Positions 8,900-16,890 of a stretch of DNA of 64,000 nucleotides are shown piece by piece; position 1 is the stretch's first letter; every line of letters begins with the position of its first letter. The position numbers were made by a program, and so were the translations under genes. This DNA comes from Actinokineospora globicatena. GTDB taxonomy: Bacteria > Actinomycetota > Actinomycetes > Mycobacteriales > Pseudonocardiaceae. The notes under the pieces were generated by a model. That model was not told where the DNA came from. It did not search any database and was given only the letters and a program-made list of their open reading frames with translations. The stretch is from NCBI RefSeq assembly GCF_024171945.1, contig NZ_JAMTCR010000002.1, forward strand, positions 1,984,001-2,048,000, given 5' to 3'.

Positions 8900-9514
8900 T
8901 CAGGCGGCGCGGGCGCGGAGGTAGAGCTGGACCTCGATGCGGCCCGGTTCGGCCTCGGCCTCGAACTCGCGGAGGGTGACGTCGGTGAAGCCCGCGTCGG
9001 TGACGATCTGGCGGAGTTGGTCCGGGGGGTAGGCGGAGACGGTGGTGGGGGCGCCGAGGAAGTTGACCGGGAAGGTGTCGAAGTCGCCCTGGACCATGCT
9101 CAGGAGCAGGAGGCGGGGGCCGGTCAGGACGCCGTGGATGGCGCGCAGGGTGGACTCGATCTCGGCCTTGGGCAGCATCAGCAGCGCGAAGAACGCCACG
9201 ACCGCGTCGAACTGACCCAGGTCGTCGAGTTCGCGCAGGTCGCCGTGCCGGAAGTCGCCGCCGGGGGCGTGGTCGGCGGCGAGGTCCAGCATGACCTGGG
9301 ACTCGTCGACGCCGACGACGGACAGGCCCGCCGCGAGCAGCTGCTGGGCGGTCGGCAGGCCGCTGCCGCAGCCGAGGTCGAGCACGCGCGCCCCCGCGGG
9401 CAGCTGCTCGACCAGCCACGCCGCCTCGGCGATCTGGACGTCGCGCTCCACGAACGACTCGTCGTACCGCTTGCCGATCAGGTCGAACGCTGGGTTCTCG
9501 GTAGCCACGCGCAC
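8900..9514 (-). CDS. Class I SAM-dependent methyltransferase
   Basis: A 204-residue methyltransferase with the SAM-binding motif I VLDLGCGSGLPT, acidic motif II VVGVDES and a downstream GQFDAVVAFFALLML region. It is compact, with no extra domain. The start is a GTG; a second GTG two codons later is possible. It lies alone between the convergent sigma factor and the TetR gene, which is transcribed in the same direction but separated by 100 bases. The methyl acceptor is unknown. Confidence 0.88.
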   Translation of the reverse strand: MRVATENPAFDLIGKRYDESFVERDVQIAEAAWLVEQLPAGARVLDLGCGSGLPTAQQLLAAGLSVVGVDESQVMLDLAADHAPGGDFRHGDLRELDDLGQFDAVVAFFALLMLPKAEIESTLRAIHGVLTGPRLLLLSMVQGDFDTFPVNFLGAPTTVSAYPPDQLRQIVTDAGFTDVTLREFEAEAEPGRIEVQLYLRARAA

Positions 9515-9613
9515 AGCATGCCGCCGTAGTCGCGGGTGGTCCAGGGGTGTGCCCGGATGAGATCAACCCCGACCGCCGCCACCCGGGCGCCCGGGAGCGT
9601 CCACAGTGGTCGG

Positions 9614-10261
9614 TCACAGGCGCGCCGAGCTGATGGCCTCCATGAGCGCGGTGTGCGACACCCGGTTCGGCGGCAGCTCCGAGGTCCCCGGGGCGCGGAT
9701 GCCGTCGAACACCAGGGCCAGGTAGCGGCGCCACAGCCCCGGGTCCGCGCGCCGGGTGGCGATGCCCACGGCGGACAGCATGACGATCACCGGCGCGATG
9801 TCGGTCCCGGTGAGGTCCGCGCGCACGAGGCCCGCCGCCTTGGCCCGCGTGACCAGGCCCTCGACCGCCGGGGTGTAGTGCTCGGCGATCCGGTCCAGGT
9901 GGCCGAAGTCGGCCTTGGTGCAGATCTCGAACACGCCCCGGTCGCCGGACTGCCGCTCCAGGACGTCGGTGACCAGCCCGATCAGGCCCGCCAGCGGGTC
10001 GGGGTCGGCGGCGTACCCGTCGATCAGGTCGGTGATCTCGGTGACCACCTGGTCGAACACCGCCGACAGCAGGGTTTCCTTGGTCGGGAAGCGGCGGTAG
10101 AGGGTGCCGATGCCCACCCCGGCGGCGCGCGCGACGTCGTCGAGGGACGCGGCGATACCGTGTTCGGCGAAGACCACCCGCGCGGCCTCGACGATCCGCG
10201 CGCGGTTCCGCTCAGCATCGGCGCGCAGCGGCCGATTACCGCTTTCGGTGTCTGAGGTCAC
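9614..10261 (-). CDS. TetR family transcriptional repressor of the adjacent exporter
   Basis: A 215-residue regulator with an N-terminal TetR helix-turn-helix (RARIVEAARVVFAEHG then ASLDDVARAAGVGIGTLYRRFPTKETLL) and a helical ligand-binding domain. It is divergent from a DHA2 exporter and shares with it one intergenic region containing a perfect operator-like inverted repeat. Its GTG start is six bases after TAAGCT, so its mRNA is probably leaderless. The usual model is that a drug or metabolite releases the repressor and induces the pump. Confidence 0.92.
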   Translation of the reverse strand: MTSDTESGNRPLRADAERNRARIVEAARVVFAEHGIAASLDDVARAAGVGIGTLYRRFPTKETLLSAVFDQVVTEITDLIDGYAADPDPLAGLIGLVTDVLERQSGDRGVFEICTKADFGHLDRIAEHYTPAVEGLVTRAKAAGLVRADLTGTDIAPVIVMLSAVGIATRRADPGLWRRYLALVFDGIRAPGTSELPPNRVSHTALMEAISSARL

Positions 10262-10267
10262 GCTCTC

Positions 10268-10314
10268 AGCTTAGCGCAAAAGCGGAGGGAACTCCTCCGC
10301 TTCTGTGTTAGCGT
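10268..10314. promoter_or_regulatory. Shared promoter region with TetR operator
   Basis: AAGCGGAGG (10280-10288) and CCTCCGCTT (10294-10302) are perfect 9-bp arms around GAACT. The repeat sits between a minus-strand -10 (TAAGCT, 10268-10273) for tetR and a plausible plus-strand -10 (TAGCGT, about 10309-10314) for the exporter, so it would cover both -35 regions. This is the classic layout for autoregulated TetR/pump pairs. Confidence 0.75.
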
Positions 10315-10356
10315 CGCCTGACACCACAGTGGACATCCGCAGCGGGGGAGAAAACC

Positions 10357-11853
10357 TTGACTCTGTCCGATTCCAGCCTGCCCGTGAAGACGTCGGCACC
10401 GCCGGAGGAGCAACCGGACCACGGTCACGCGAAGCGCTGGCTGATCCTCGCGGTCATCGCCATCGCCCAGGTGATGGTGATCCTCGACGCCACCGTGGTG
10501 AACATCGCGCTGCCGTCGGCGCAGGAGGCGCTGCGGTTCACCGACGACCAGCGGCAGTGGCTGATCACCGGCTACGCGCTGAGCTTCGGCAGCCTGCTGC
10601 TCATCGGCGGGCGCGTCGCCGACCTGTTCGGCCGCAAGATCACCTTCCTGGTCGGCGTCGCGGGCTTCGCGCTCGCCTCCGCCGTCGGCGGCGCCGCGGG
10701 CAGCTTCGAGGTCCTCGTCGCCGCCCGCGTCGGCCAGGGCGTGTTCGCCGCGCTGCTGGCCCCCGCCGCGCTCTCCCTGCTGACCACCACGTTCACCGAC
10801 CCGGCCGAGCGCGGCAAGGCGTTCGGCATCTTCGGCGCCATCTCCGGCGCGGGCGGCGCGATCGGCCTGCTGCTCGGCGGCGTGCTCACCGAGTACCTCA
10901 ACTGGCGCTGGTGCATGTACGTCAACCTGTTCTTCGCCGCGATCGGCTTCATCGGCGGCATCGCGCTGCTGGCCAAGGGCCGCGAGTCGACCGAGCGCCC
11001 GCGCATCGACCTGATCGGCGTGGTCACCGCCACCGCGGGCATGTTCGCGCTGGTGTTCGGCCTGGGCAACGCCGAGTCCAAGTCGTGGAGCGCGCCGGAC
11101 ACCTGGGGCTTCCTGATCGCCGGTGCGGTGCTGCTGATCGGCTTCATCGCCTGGCAGACCAAGTCCGCGCACCCGCTGCTGCCGCTGCGCATCCTGCTGC
11201 ACCGCAACCGGGGCGGCTCGTTCCTCGCCATCTTCGTGCTGTGCGCCGGGATGTTCGTCATCTTCCTGTTCCTGACCTACTTCATGCAGGTCAACCTCGG
11301 GTTCTCCCCGGTGGAGAGCGGTCTCGGCTTCCTGCCGATGATCGGCACGCTGATGGTCGGCGCCACGCTGGCCACCACGGTGCTGCTGCCCAGGGTCGGC
11401 CCGCGGCTGCTGGTGACCGTCGGCATGCTGCTCGCCGGTGCGGGCATCGGCCTGCTCGCGCTGCTTGAGGCGGACAGCAAGTACGCGGGCGCGGTGCTGC
11501 CCGCGCTGCTGATCGCGGGCTTCGGCATCGGGCTGACGATGGCGTCGGCGATGAACGTCGGCATCGCCGGTGTCGACCCGCAGGACTCCGGGGTCGCCTC
11601 CGCGGCGATCAACGCCGTGCAGCAGATCGGTGGTTCCATCGGCACCGCGCTGTTCAGCACCATCGCCGCCACCGCGGTCACCGACTCGCTGGTCTCCGGC
11701 GCGAACCCGATGGCCGCCGCGGTGTCGGGCTACAGCGCGGCGTTCACCTGGAGCGCCATCCTGTTCGGCGTCGGCGGCGTCATCTGCGCCTTCGTGCTGC
11801 GCCCCGGCGTGCCGGAGGAGCTGCGCACCGCGGGACCCGCTGTCCACATGTGA
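10357..11853 (+). CDS. MFS multidrug exporter, DHA2 (14-TMS) family
   Basis: A 498-residue polytopic membrane protein with about 14 hydrophobic helices, the cytoplasmic loop motif GGRVADLFGRK between helices 2 and 3, and motif ILDATVVNIALPSAQ in helix 1, all typical of DHA2 drug:H+ antiporters (EmrB/QacA type). The start is TTG, preceded by GGGGGAG at good spacing. The divergent TetR gene and the operator between them indicate inducible export. The substrate cannot be told from sequence. A strong terminator follows. Confidence 0.92.
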   Translation: MTLSDSSLPVKTSAPPEEQPDHGHAKRWLILAVIAIAQVMVILDATVVNIALPSAQEALRFTDDQRQWLITGYALSFGSLLLIGGRVADLFGRKITFLVGVAGFALASAVGGAAGSFEVLVAARVGQGVFAALLAPAALSLLTTTFTDPAERGKAFGIFGAISGAGGAIGLLLGGVLTEYLNWRWCMYVNLFFAAIGFIGGIALLAKGRESTERPRIDLIGVVTATAGMFALVFGLGNAESKSWSAPDTWGFLIAGAVLLIGFIAWQTKSAHPLLPLRILLHRNRGGSFLAIFVLCAGMFVIFLFLTYFMQVNLGFSPVESGLGFLPMIGTLMVGATLATTVLLPRVGPRLLVTVGMLLAGAGIGLLALLEADSKYAGAVLPALLIAGFGIGLTMASAMNVGIAGVDPQDSGVASAAINAVQQIGGSIGTALFSTIAATAVTDSLVSGANPMAAAVSGYSAAFTWSAILFGVGGVICAFVLRPGVPEELRTAGPAVHM

Positions 11854-11862
11854 CAGTCCACA

Positions 11863-11894
11863 AAGGGCCCCCGACCGACCGGTCGGGGGCCCTT
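11863..11894 (+). terminator. Hairpin terminator after the exporter
   Basis: A perfect 14-bp stem, AAGGGCCCCCGACC with GGTCGGGGGCCCTT and loop GACC, starts nine bases after the stop codon. Confidence 0.85.
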
Positions 11895-11973
11895 CGCGCG
11901 TTTGCGGGGTGCCGGGGCGCCCGGCCGGCTACGATTGCCGCACGGCAAGGGAGCGCGGGCCTGGAGGACTGAC

Positions 11974-12726
11974 GTGGCGGAGATCGATCCGGACCGGCCG
12001 CACCCGGCGCGGATCTACGACTACCTGCTCGGCGGGGCCTGCAACTTCGCCCCCGACCGCGCGTTCGCCGAGCAGTTCCTGCGGGTCATGCCCGGTGCCG
12101 CCGACGCGGCCCGGCTCAACCGGGGGTTCCTGCGCCGCGCGGTCCGCTTCGGTGTCGACGCGGGTGTCACCCAGTTCCTCGACCTCGGCTCCGGCATCCC
12201 GACGGTCGGCAACGTGCACGAGATCGCCCCCGGTGCCCGCGTCCTCCACGTCGACAACGACCCCATCGCCATCGCGCACAGCGAGATCGAGCTGGCGGAC
12301 GCGCCCAACGCCACCGCCGTCCTCGGCGACCTGCGCGACACCGACGCCGTGCTGGCCGCCGCGGCCGAGGTCCTCGACCTCACCCGGCCGGTGGGGCTCC
12401 TGATGCTCGCGGTGCTGCACTTCGTCGACGAGCCGCACGAACCGCTGCGCCGCTACACCGACGCCATCGCCCCGGGCAGCTACCTCGCCATCACCCACGG
12501 CACCGCCGACGGGGCACCGGACAAGCGCGAGGACGTCCTGCGCCTCTACGCCAGCAGCGGCTCCCCGGCCACGCCGCGCGACCGCGCCCAGGTCGCCGAC
12601 TTGGTCGACGGCCTGGTGGTCGAGCCGCCCGGTGTGGTCTGGACCCCGCTCTGGCGACCGGACGAACCGGCCGCCGGGAACCCGGCCCAGTCGCTCACCT
12701 ACGCGGTCGTGGCCCGCAAGGTCTGA
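11974..12726 (+). CDS. S-adenosyl methyltransferase, DUF574 (PF04672) family
   Basis: A 250-residue protein of the actinobacterial DUF574 family, recognisable from the start motif (PHPARIYDYLLGG...NFAPDR), the SAM-site QFLDLGSGIPTVGNVHEIA, the HVDNDPIAIAHS loop and DVLRLYA...VEPPGVVWTPLWRPD at the end. These proteins have a methyltransferase fold; many sit near regulatory clusters and their targets are mostly unknown. The GTG at 11974 is chosen because GGAGG lies seven bases upstream; the frame stays open further up. It is separated from the exporter by a terminator. Confidence 0.9.
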   Translation: MAEIDPDRPHPARIYDYLLGGACNFAPDRAFAEQFLRVMPGAADAARLNRGFLRRAVRFGVDAGVTQFLDLGSGIPTVGNVHEIAPGARVLHVDNDPIAIAHSEIELADAPNATAVLGDLRDTDAVLAAAAEVLDLTRPVGLLMLAVLHFVDEPHEPLRRYTDAIAPGSYLAITHGTADGAPDKREDVLRLYASSGSPATPRDRAQVADLVDGLVVEPPGVVWTPLWRPDEPAAGNPAQSLTYAVVARKV

Positions 12727-13575
12727 GGAACCCCCGGTGGACCGAGTCCGCGCCGCGTCCCGTTTGGCCAGGTCAACGGCATCTGGCGGCTCGGTCGACG
12801 GTGTCGCGGCGCCGACCGGTGCGACTTGGTCGCGATCACCGTGACCAGCACGACATTTCTGCCGTCGGTGCCGGGGTTTCGCCTGGTCAGCGCACCTGAG
12901 CGGAGATCGCCGCGATCGCGCCGGTTGCCCGGCGCGGTCGCCGATCTCGGCCAAGGAGCACGTCAGGGCGGTCGGGGGCGCCGATCACGATCCGCAGTCG
13001 GCGGCGGTCGGCACCCGGGACGGCCGCTACCTCGTTGCTGGCCACCGAAGTCCGTCTACGCCACTGTTCTGTCTGCGCCAGTGGCAACCAGGCCACTGGC
13101 GCGGCGGACGGCGGGCGCCGTCGCGGGCCGCGGCGCCGGGGCGGGACGGGAGCGAGGTGGTGATCATGAACAGCGCCTTCGCGGCTTTCGGTCGCCGCCG
13201 AACCCGCGCCGCCGCCGTCATCCCGCCGCGCGCCCGCACCGAGGGGACCGCCCGCCGGGGCGGCAACGCAAGTCCGTCCGCAGATTCCGAAACTCAAGTC
13301 CATGGGGCAAGTGTCATGCGCAACTACACAATGCGATTGCACGGAAAATTGGCCACTCGCCGTCGCTCCGTACACCGTTCGGGGAACCCCCATCCGGGTG
13401 TCATGCAATTGCACCACGCAAGCTCGGGCCGTCCGGTCCTCAGTGGATCGTGCCTGGTCACAGGTGGCGGGAACAGGCCGTCCGCTGGTCGTGCCGAGTT
13501 CAACCAGTGGTACCGTCGAACATCGATCCGGGCGAGCAATCCCGTCCGGCAATTGCATGGCGCGAGGAGGCGTTG
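12727..13575. other. 850-base stretch without a supported gene, with a hairpin
   Basis: Open frames exist on both strands but none has convincing codon use, ribosome site or family similarity. A perfect 10-bp hairpin (GCGCCAGTGG with CCACTGGCGC, 13075-13102) could be a terminator. From about 13280 onward the sequence becomes AT-richer and carries repeated sites described separately, consistent with the promoter of the XRE gene. Confidence 0.6.
13331..13558. promoter_or_regulatory. Three copies of an ATGCRATTGC site upstream of the XRE gene
   Basis: ATGCGATTGCAC (13331-13342), ATGCAATTGCAC (13403-13414) and the reverse complement GCAATTGCAT (13549-13558) lie within 250 bases of the XRE start. 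The core GCAATTGC is palindromic. Two copies follow the same GTGTCATGC lead-in. The last is 18 bases before the start codon, overlapping the ribosome-site region. They look like binding sites for the adjacent XRE/DUF397 pair. Confidence 0.5.
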
Positions 13576-14457
13576 ATGCCGTCGCAAACGCCGTTGATCC
13601 CGCGGCGTCGCCTTGGGCAGGAACTGCGCAGGCTCCGCGAGCTGCGCGGGCTGCACCTGGAGGACGCGGCCGACCACCTGGAGTGCTCGCCGTCGAAGAT
13701 CAGCAGATTGGAGACGGGGCAGGGGGTCCCGAAGGCTCGGGACGTGCGCGACCTGCTCGACCTCTACGGGGTGGGCGACCAGCGGTTGCGCGACCAGTTG
13801 CTGCGGCTGGCCGGGGACGGCCGCAGGCAGGCGTGGTGGCAGGACCTGGCGGATGTGGTGTCCAGTGCGATGGACACCTTCATCTCGCTGGAATCCGAGG
13901 CCTCCAACATCCGCTACTACGTGCAGTCGACATTTCCCGGGATGTTCCAGACGGAGGAGTACGCGCGCGAGTTGTTCCGCGCGATCTACCCCCGGGACGA
14001 CGATGTCGAACGCGAGAAGCGGGTACGCCTGCGCCTCAAGCGCCAGGATATTCTCGTCGAGCGCGAGGACCAGCCCAGGATCGGCGTCATCGTCGACGAG
14101 GCGACGCTGCACCGCGTCGTCGGATCGCCGAAGGTGATGGCCGACCAGCTGGCCGCGTTGTTGCAGGCGAGTGAGCGTCAAGGTGTCACCCTGCGCGTCT
14201 ACCCCTTCGCGGCAGGGCCCGATATCGCCATCCAGTGCACGTTCGTGGTCTTCACGTTCGAGAGCGAGTACGACCGCAACTCGGTCCACATCGAACTCAG
14301 CGCTGGTGATCGGTGGCTCGAACAGGAGAGCGACATCACCCGCTACACGCGGATATTCGATGATCTCGGCCGCAAGTGCCTCTCCGCCGAGGCCAGCCGG
14401 GACATGATTCTTTCGATGATGGAACACTATTCGAGCAAGGAAGAACAGCCCCGATGA
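13576..14457 (+). CDS. XRE-type regulator with DUF5753 (BldD/Scr1-like) domain
   Basis: A 293-residue DNA-binding protein. The N-terminus is an XRE helix-turn-helix (RLGQELRRLRELRGL...AADHLECSPSKISRLETGQGVP, about 10-55). The rest is the DUF5753 effector domain (FPGMFQTEEYARELFRA, then RQDILVER...VVDEATLHRVVGS). The pairing of this protein with a DUF397 partner is a hallmark of actinobacterial developmental and antibiotic regulators. ATG 13576 has a perfect GAGGAGG five bases upstream and the downstream gene overlaps by four bases (ATGA), so the two are co-translated. The DUF397 partner often modulates the XRE protein. Confidence 0.93.
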   Translation: MPSQTPLIPRRRLGQELRRLRELRGLHLEDAADHLECSPSKISRLETGQGVPKARDVRDLLDLYGVGDQRLRDQLLRLAGDGRRQAWWQDLADVVSSAMDTFISLESEASNIRYYVQSTFPGMFQTEEYARELFRAIYPRDDDVEREKRVRLRLKRQDILVEREDQPRIGVIVDEATLHRVVGSPKVMADQLAALLQASERQGVTLRVYPFAAGPDIAIQCTFVVFTFESEYDRNSVHIELSAGDRWLEQESDITRYTRIFDDLGRKCLSAEASRDMILSMMEHYSSKEEQPR

Positions 14458-14663
14458 ACACCACTTACCGGCAGAGCAGCTTCTGCTCCACTGGCGGCTG
14501 CGTCCAGGTCGCCGTGCTCGCGGACGGCACCGTTTCGCTGCGCGACTCCAAGAACCTGACCATTCCCGCGCACACCTACACCGCACAGGAGTGGGTGGCC
14601 TTCACCGCGGGGGTCAAGAACGGTGAGTTCGACCTCGTGCCAGGTGGATTGCTCGCAGGCTGA
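14454..14663 (+). CDS. DUF397 domain protein, partner of the XRE regulator
   Basis: A 69-residue DUF397 protein with the family pattern YRQSSFCSTGGCVQVA, then VSLRDSKN, then TAQEWVAFTAGVKNGEFD. It overlaps the XRE gene through ATGA. Known pairs behave somewhat like antitoxin or antagonist modules with regulators of differentiation, which is the likely role here. A strong hairpin terminator closes the operon. Confidence 0.93.
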   Translation: MNTTYRQSSFCSTGGCVQVAVLADGTVSLRDSKNLTIPAHTYTAQEWVAFTAGVKNGEFDLVPGGLLAG

Positions 14664-14677
14664 CGTCCACCCGCTCC

Positions 14678-14732
14678 CGCGCCGACCCTCCGCTGCCCGC
14701 CTCGAGACGCGGCCGCGGAGGGTCTTGGCGCG
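14678..14732 (+). terminator. Hairpin terminator after the XRE-DUF397 operon
   Basis: GACCCTCCGC (14684-14693) pairs perfectly with GCGGAGGGTC (14715-14724). The stem extends with CGCGCC against GGCGCG on the outside. Confidence 0.75.
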
Positions 14733-14889
14733 TCTGGTAACCATCCGGTAACCTCGGGTGACGAGGTCGTCCGACACCGCCGATCCGAGCACGGGGACCG
14801 CCCACCGCGTGATCGCCCGCGCCCGGGGTTGCCGCGCCCCTGCGCGCCGCCGCCTGGTCATCGGTGTCGGGGCTGGGAGGGGGCGACCC

Positions 14890-15129
14890 ATGTCCGGTGC
14901 GCTGCTGTCGAATGAGCCAGAACCCGAACCAGGACCGGTGGTGAACGCCGGTTTCCGGCGCGCTTCCCGGTGCACCACCGGTGCGTGCGTCCTGCTCTCG
15001 TTATCCGGCGACCGGCTGCGCGTGCGCGGCAACGCCCCGCACCGCGAGCTGGGTTTCCCGGCCGCCGCGGCCACCCGGCTGGTGCGTGCGATCGCCGGTG
15101 GTCTGCTCACCCCGGGCCCCGATCGGTGA
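14890..15129 (+). CDS. Second, divergent DUF397-like small protein
   Basis: A 79-residue protein whose C-terminal 58 residues follow the DUF397 plan: FRRASRCTTGACVLLSL, GDRLRVRGNA, FPAAAATRLVRAIAGGLL. The usual RDSK and W-x-F-x-GV-K elements are altered, so it is a divergent member. ATG 14890 has GGGAGGGGG about seven bases upstream; longer in-frame starts lack this. It has no XRE gene of its own next to it and may act on the regulator encoded just upstream. Confidence is moderate because similarity is judged by eye. Confidence 0.6.
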   Translation: MSGALLSNEPEPEPGPVVNAGFRRASRCTTGACVLLSLSGDRLRVRGNAPHRELGFPAAAATRLVRAIAGGLLTPGPDR

Positions 15130-15314
15130 TCACGGAGGGGGCACCGGCGTGCGGTGCGGACCCGCGGACGTGAACTCGCTGTGACGAACCGAATCCAGCG
15201 CACCACCAGGCGTGGATGGATGATCGCCCGTCGGTGTGATTCGCTACTCTCGGTCCCTCCAGTCGGGGGTCGGTCCACGCACGCGAGGAGTACCTGGTCA
15301 TCGAACAGGGTCAG

Positions 15315-16790
15315 TTGATCGCAGGCCGCTACCGGCTGGAGGAGTCCGTCGGCAGCGGGGCCATGGGCGTGGTCTGGCGGGCGCGCGACGAGCGCCTGGA
15401 GCGGGTCATCGCGCTCAAGCGGTTGATCATCCGGCCAGGGCTGACCCCGGCGCAGGCCGACGAGGCGCGCCGCAGGGCGATGCGGGAGGCGCGGATCGCC
15501 GCGCGGCTGCAGCACCGCAACGCCATCGCGATGCTCGACGTCGCCGAGCACGACGGCGACCCCTGCCTGGTGATGGAGTTCCTGCCCTCGCGCAGCCTGT
15601 CCGCGGTCATCGCCGAGGACGGGCCGCTGCCGCCGGAGCAGGTCGCCGCCATCGGCTCCCAGGTGGCCGCCGCGCTCGCCGCCGCGCACGCGGCCGGGAT
15701 CGTGCACCGCGACGTGAAGCCGGGCAACATCCTGCTCGGCGCGGGCGGCACGGTGAAGATCACCGACTTCGGCATCTCCCGGGCCATCGACGACGGCACC
15801 GTCACCGAGACCGGCATGCTCGCGGGCACCCCCGCCTACCTCGCCCCGGAGATCGCCCGCGGCCACGACCCCAGCCAGTCCTCCGACGTGTTCTCCCTGG
15901 GCGCCACGCTCTACCACGCCGTCGAGGGCGCGCCGCCGTTCGGCCTGAACCCCAACCCGCTCGCCTTGCTGCACGCGGTGGCCTCCGGCGAGGTCACCCC
16001 GCCGCGCGGCGCGGGTGCGTTCACCCCGACCCTGATGACGCTGCTGCGCGCCGAGCCGACCGACCGGCCGACGATGGAGGAGGCGGCGTCCATGCTGGCG
16101 CTGCCCACCGCGCCGCTGCAGGTCCCCAACTTCGAGCAGCGCACGGTGCCCGCCGGGCCGAACCCGATGCACGAGCAGCCGACCCGCCAGGTCGGGCCGA
16201 AGCGCCAGCCCAAGCGCCAACCGCCGGTCGACCACGGCGCGCCGCACCCCGCGCCGCAGCCGCAGCAGCAGCCGCAGGCCCCCAACCGGGTGGTGCTGAT
16301 CGCGTTGCTGCTCGGCGTCGTGGTGCTCGCGGGCGCGGTCACCCTGGTGCTCACCGGCTCCTCGGACACCCCGGGCACCAACACCGTCACCACCACGATC
16401 GTGACGGTCAGCCAGGACCCGCCCACCACCCAGCCACCGACCACCTCCGCCCAGCCGGTGGTCTCGCAGAAGATCGGCGACTACCCGGCGGCGGGCCGCG
16501 CGGTCATCGCCTACTACGGCAGCGACAGCTCGCCGCAGCAGCGCTGGGAGATGCTCGGCCCCAACGGCAAGGCGGTCTTCGGCGACCTCGCGGGCTTCCA
16601 GCAGTACTGGGGCCAGTTCCAGTACATCGCCTCCCGCAACGCCAACGGCGTCACGTCCAACCAGGACGGTTCGGTGAACGTGCCGGTCGACGTCACGGTC
16701 AAGGGCGCGGCGGGGGAGGTCGCGAACAAGAAGACGGTGAAGGTCGTCCTGCTCGATGGGCGCTACCTCATCGACTCCGATTCACGGTGA
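15315..16790 (+). CDS. Transmembrane Ser/Thr protein kinase (PknB type, no PASTA)
   Basis: A Hanks-type kinase: glycine loop GSGAMGVVWRARD, catalytic HRDVKPGNILL (about 131-141), DFGISRA, and APE of the activation segment. A Pro/Gln-rich linker leads to one membrane helix (about 325-348, VVLIALLLGVVVLAG) and an extracellular tail of about 140 residues without PASTA repeats. The coordinates use TTG 15315, the first standard start codon, but EQGQLIAGRYRL just before it is typical kinase N-terminus. A GAGGAG site at 15285-15290 points to initiation at CTG 15294, GTC 15297 or ATC 15300. The substrate is unknown. Confidence 0.88.
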   Translation: MIAGRYRLEESVGSGAMGVVWRARDERLERVIALKRLIIRPGLTPAQADEARRRAMREARIAARLQHRNAIAMLDVAEHDGDPCLVMEFLPSRSLSAVIAEDGPLPPEQVAAIGSQVAAALAAAHAAGIVHRDVKPGNILLGAGGTVKITDFGISRAIDDGTVTETGMLAGTPAYLAPEIARGHDPSQSSDVFSLGATLYHAVEGAPPFGLNPNPLALLHAVASGEVTPPRGAGAFTPTLMTLLRAEPTDRPTMEEAASMLALPTAPLQVPNFEQRTVPAGPNPMHEQPTRQVGPKRQPKRQPPVDHGAPHPAPQPQQQPQAPNRVVLIALLLGVVVLAGAVTLVLTGSSDTPGTNTVTTTIVTVSQDPPTTQPPTTSAQPVVSQKIGDYPAAGRAVIAYYGSDSSPQQRWEMLGPNGKAVFGDLAGFQQYWGQFQYIASRNANGVTSNQDGSVNVPVDVTVKGAAGEVANKKTVKVVLLDGRYLIDSDSR

Positions 16791-16890
16791 CGGGCAGCGG
16801 GTACCTGCTCGCGGTGCGGCGATTGCGCGGCGCGGCCCCCGGTGGCAGCGTTCGACGGGTCCGCGCACACCGAGCCGGAGGAGGCCGACC

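Noticed and set aside
12826..13575. N-terminal extension of the XRE regulator
   Set aside because: The frame is open, but the domain begins just after ATG 13576, which has a perfect ribosome site.
13157..13576. A 139-codon frame before the XRE gene starting at MVIMNSAFAAF
   Set aside because: Codon use is poor and basic residues dominate; it runs through the repeated operator-like sites, so it is more likely promoter DNA.
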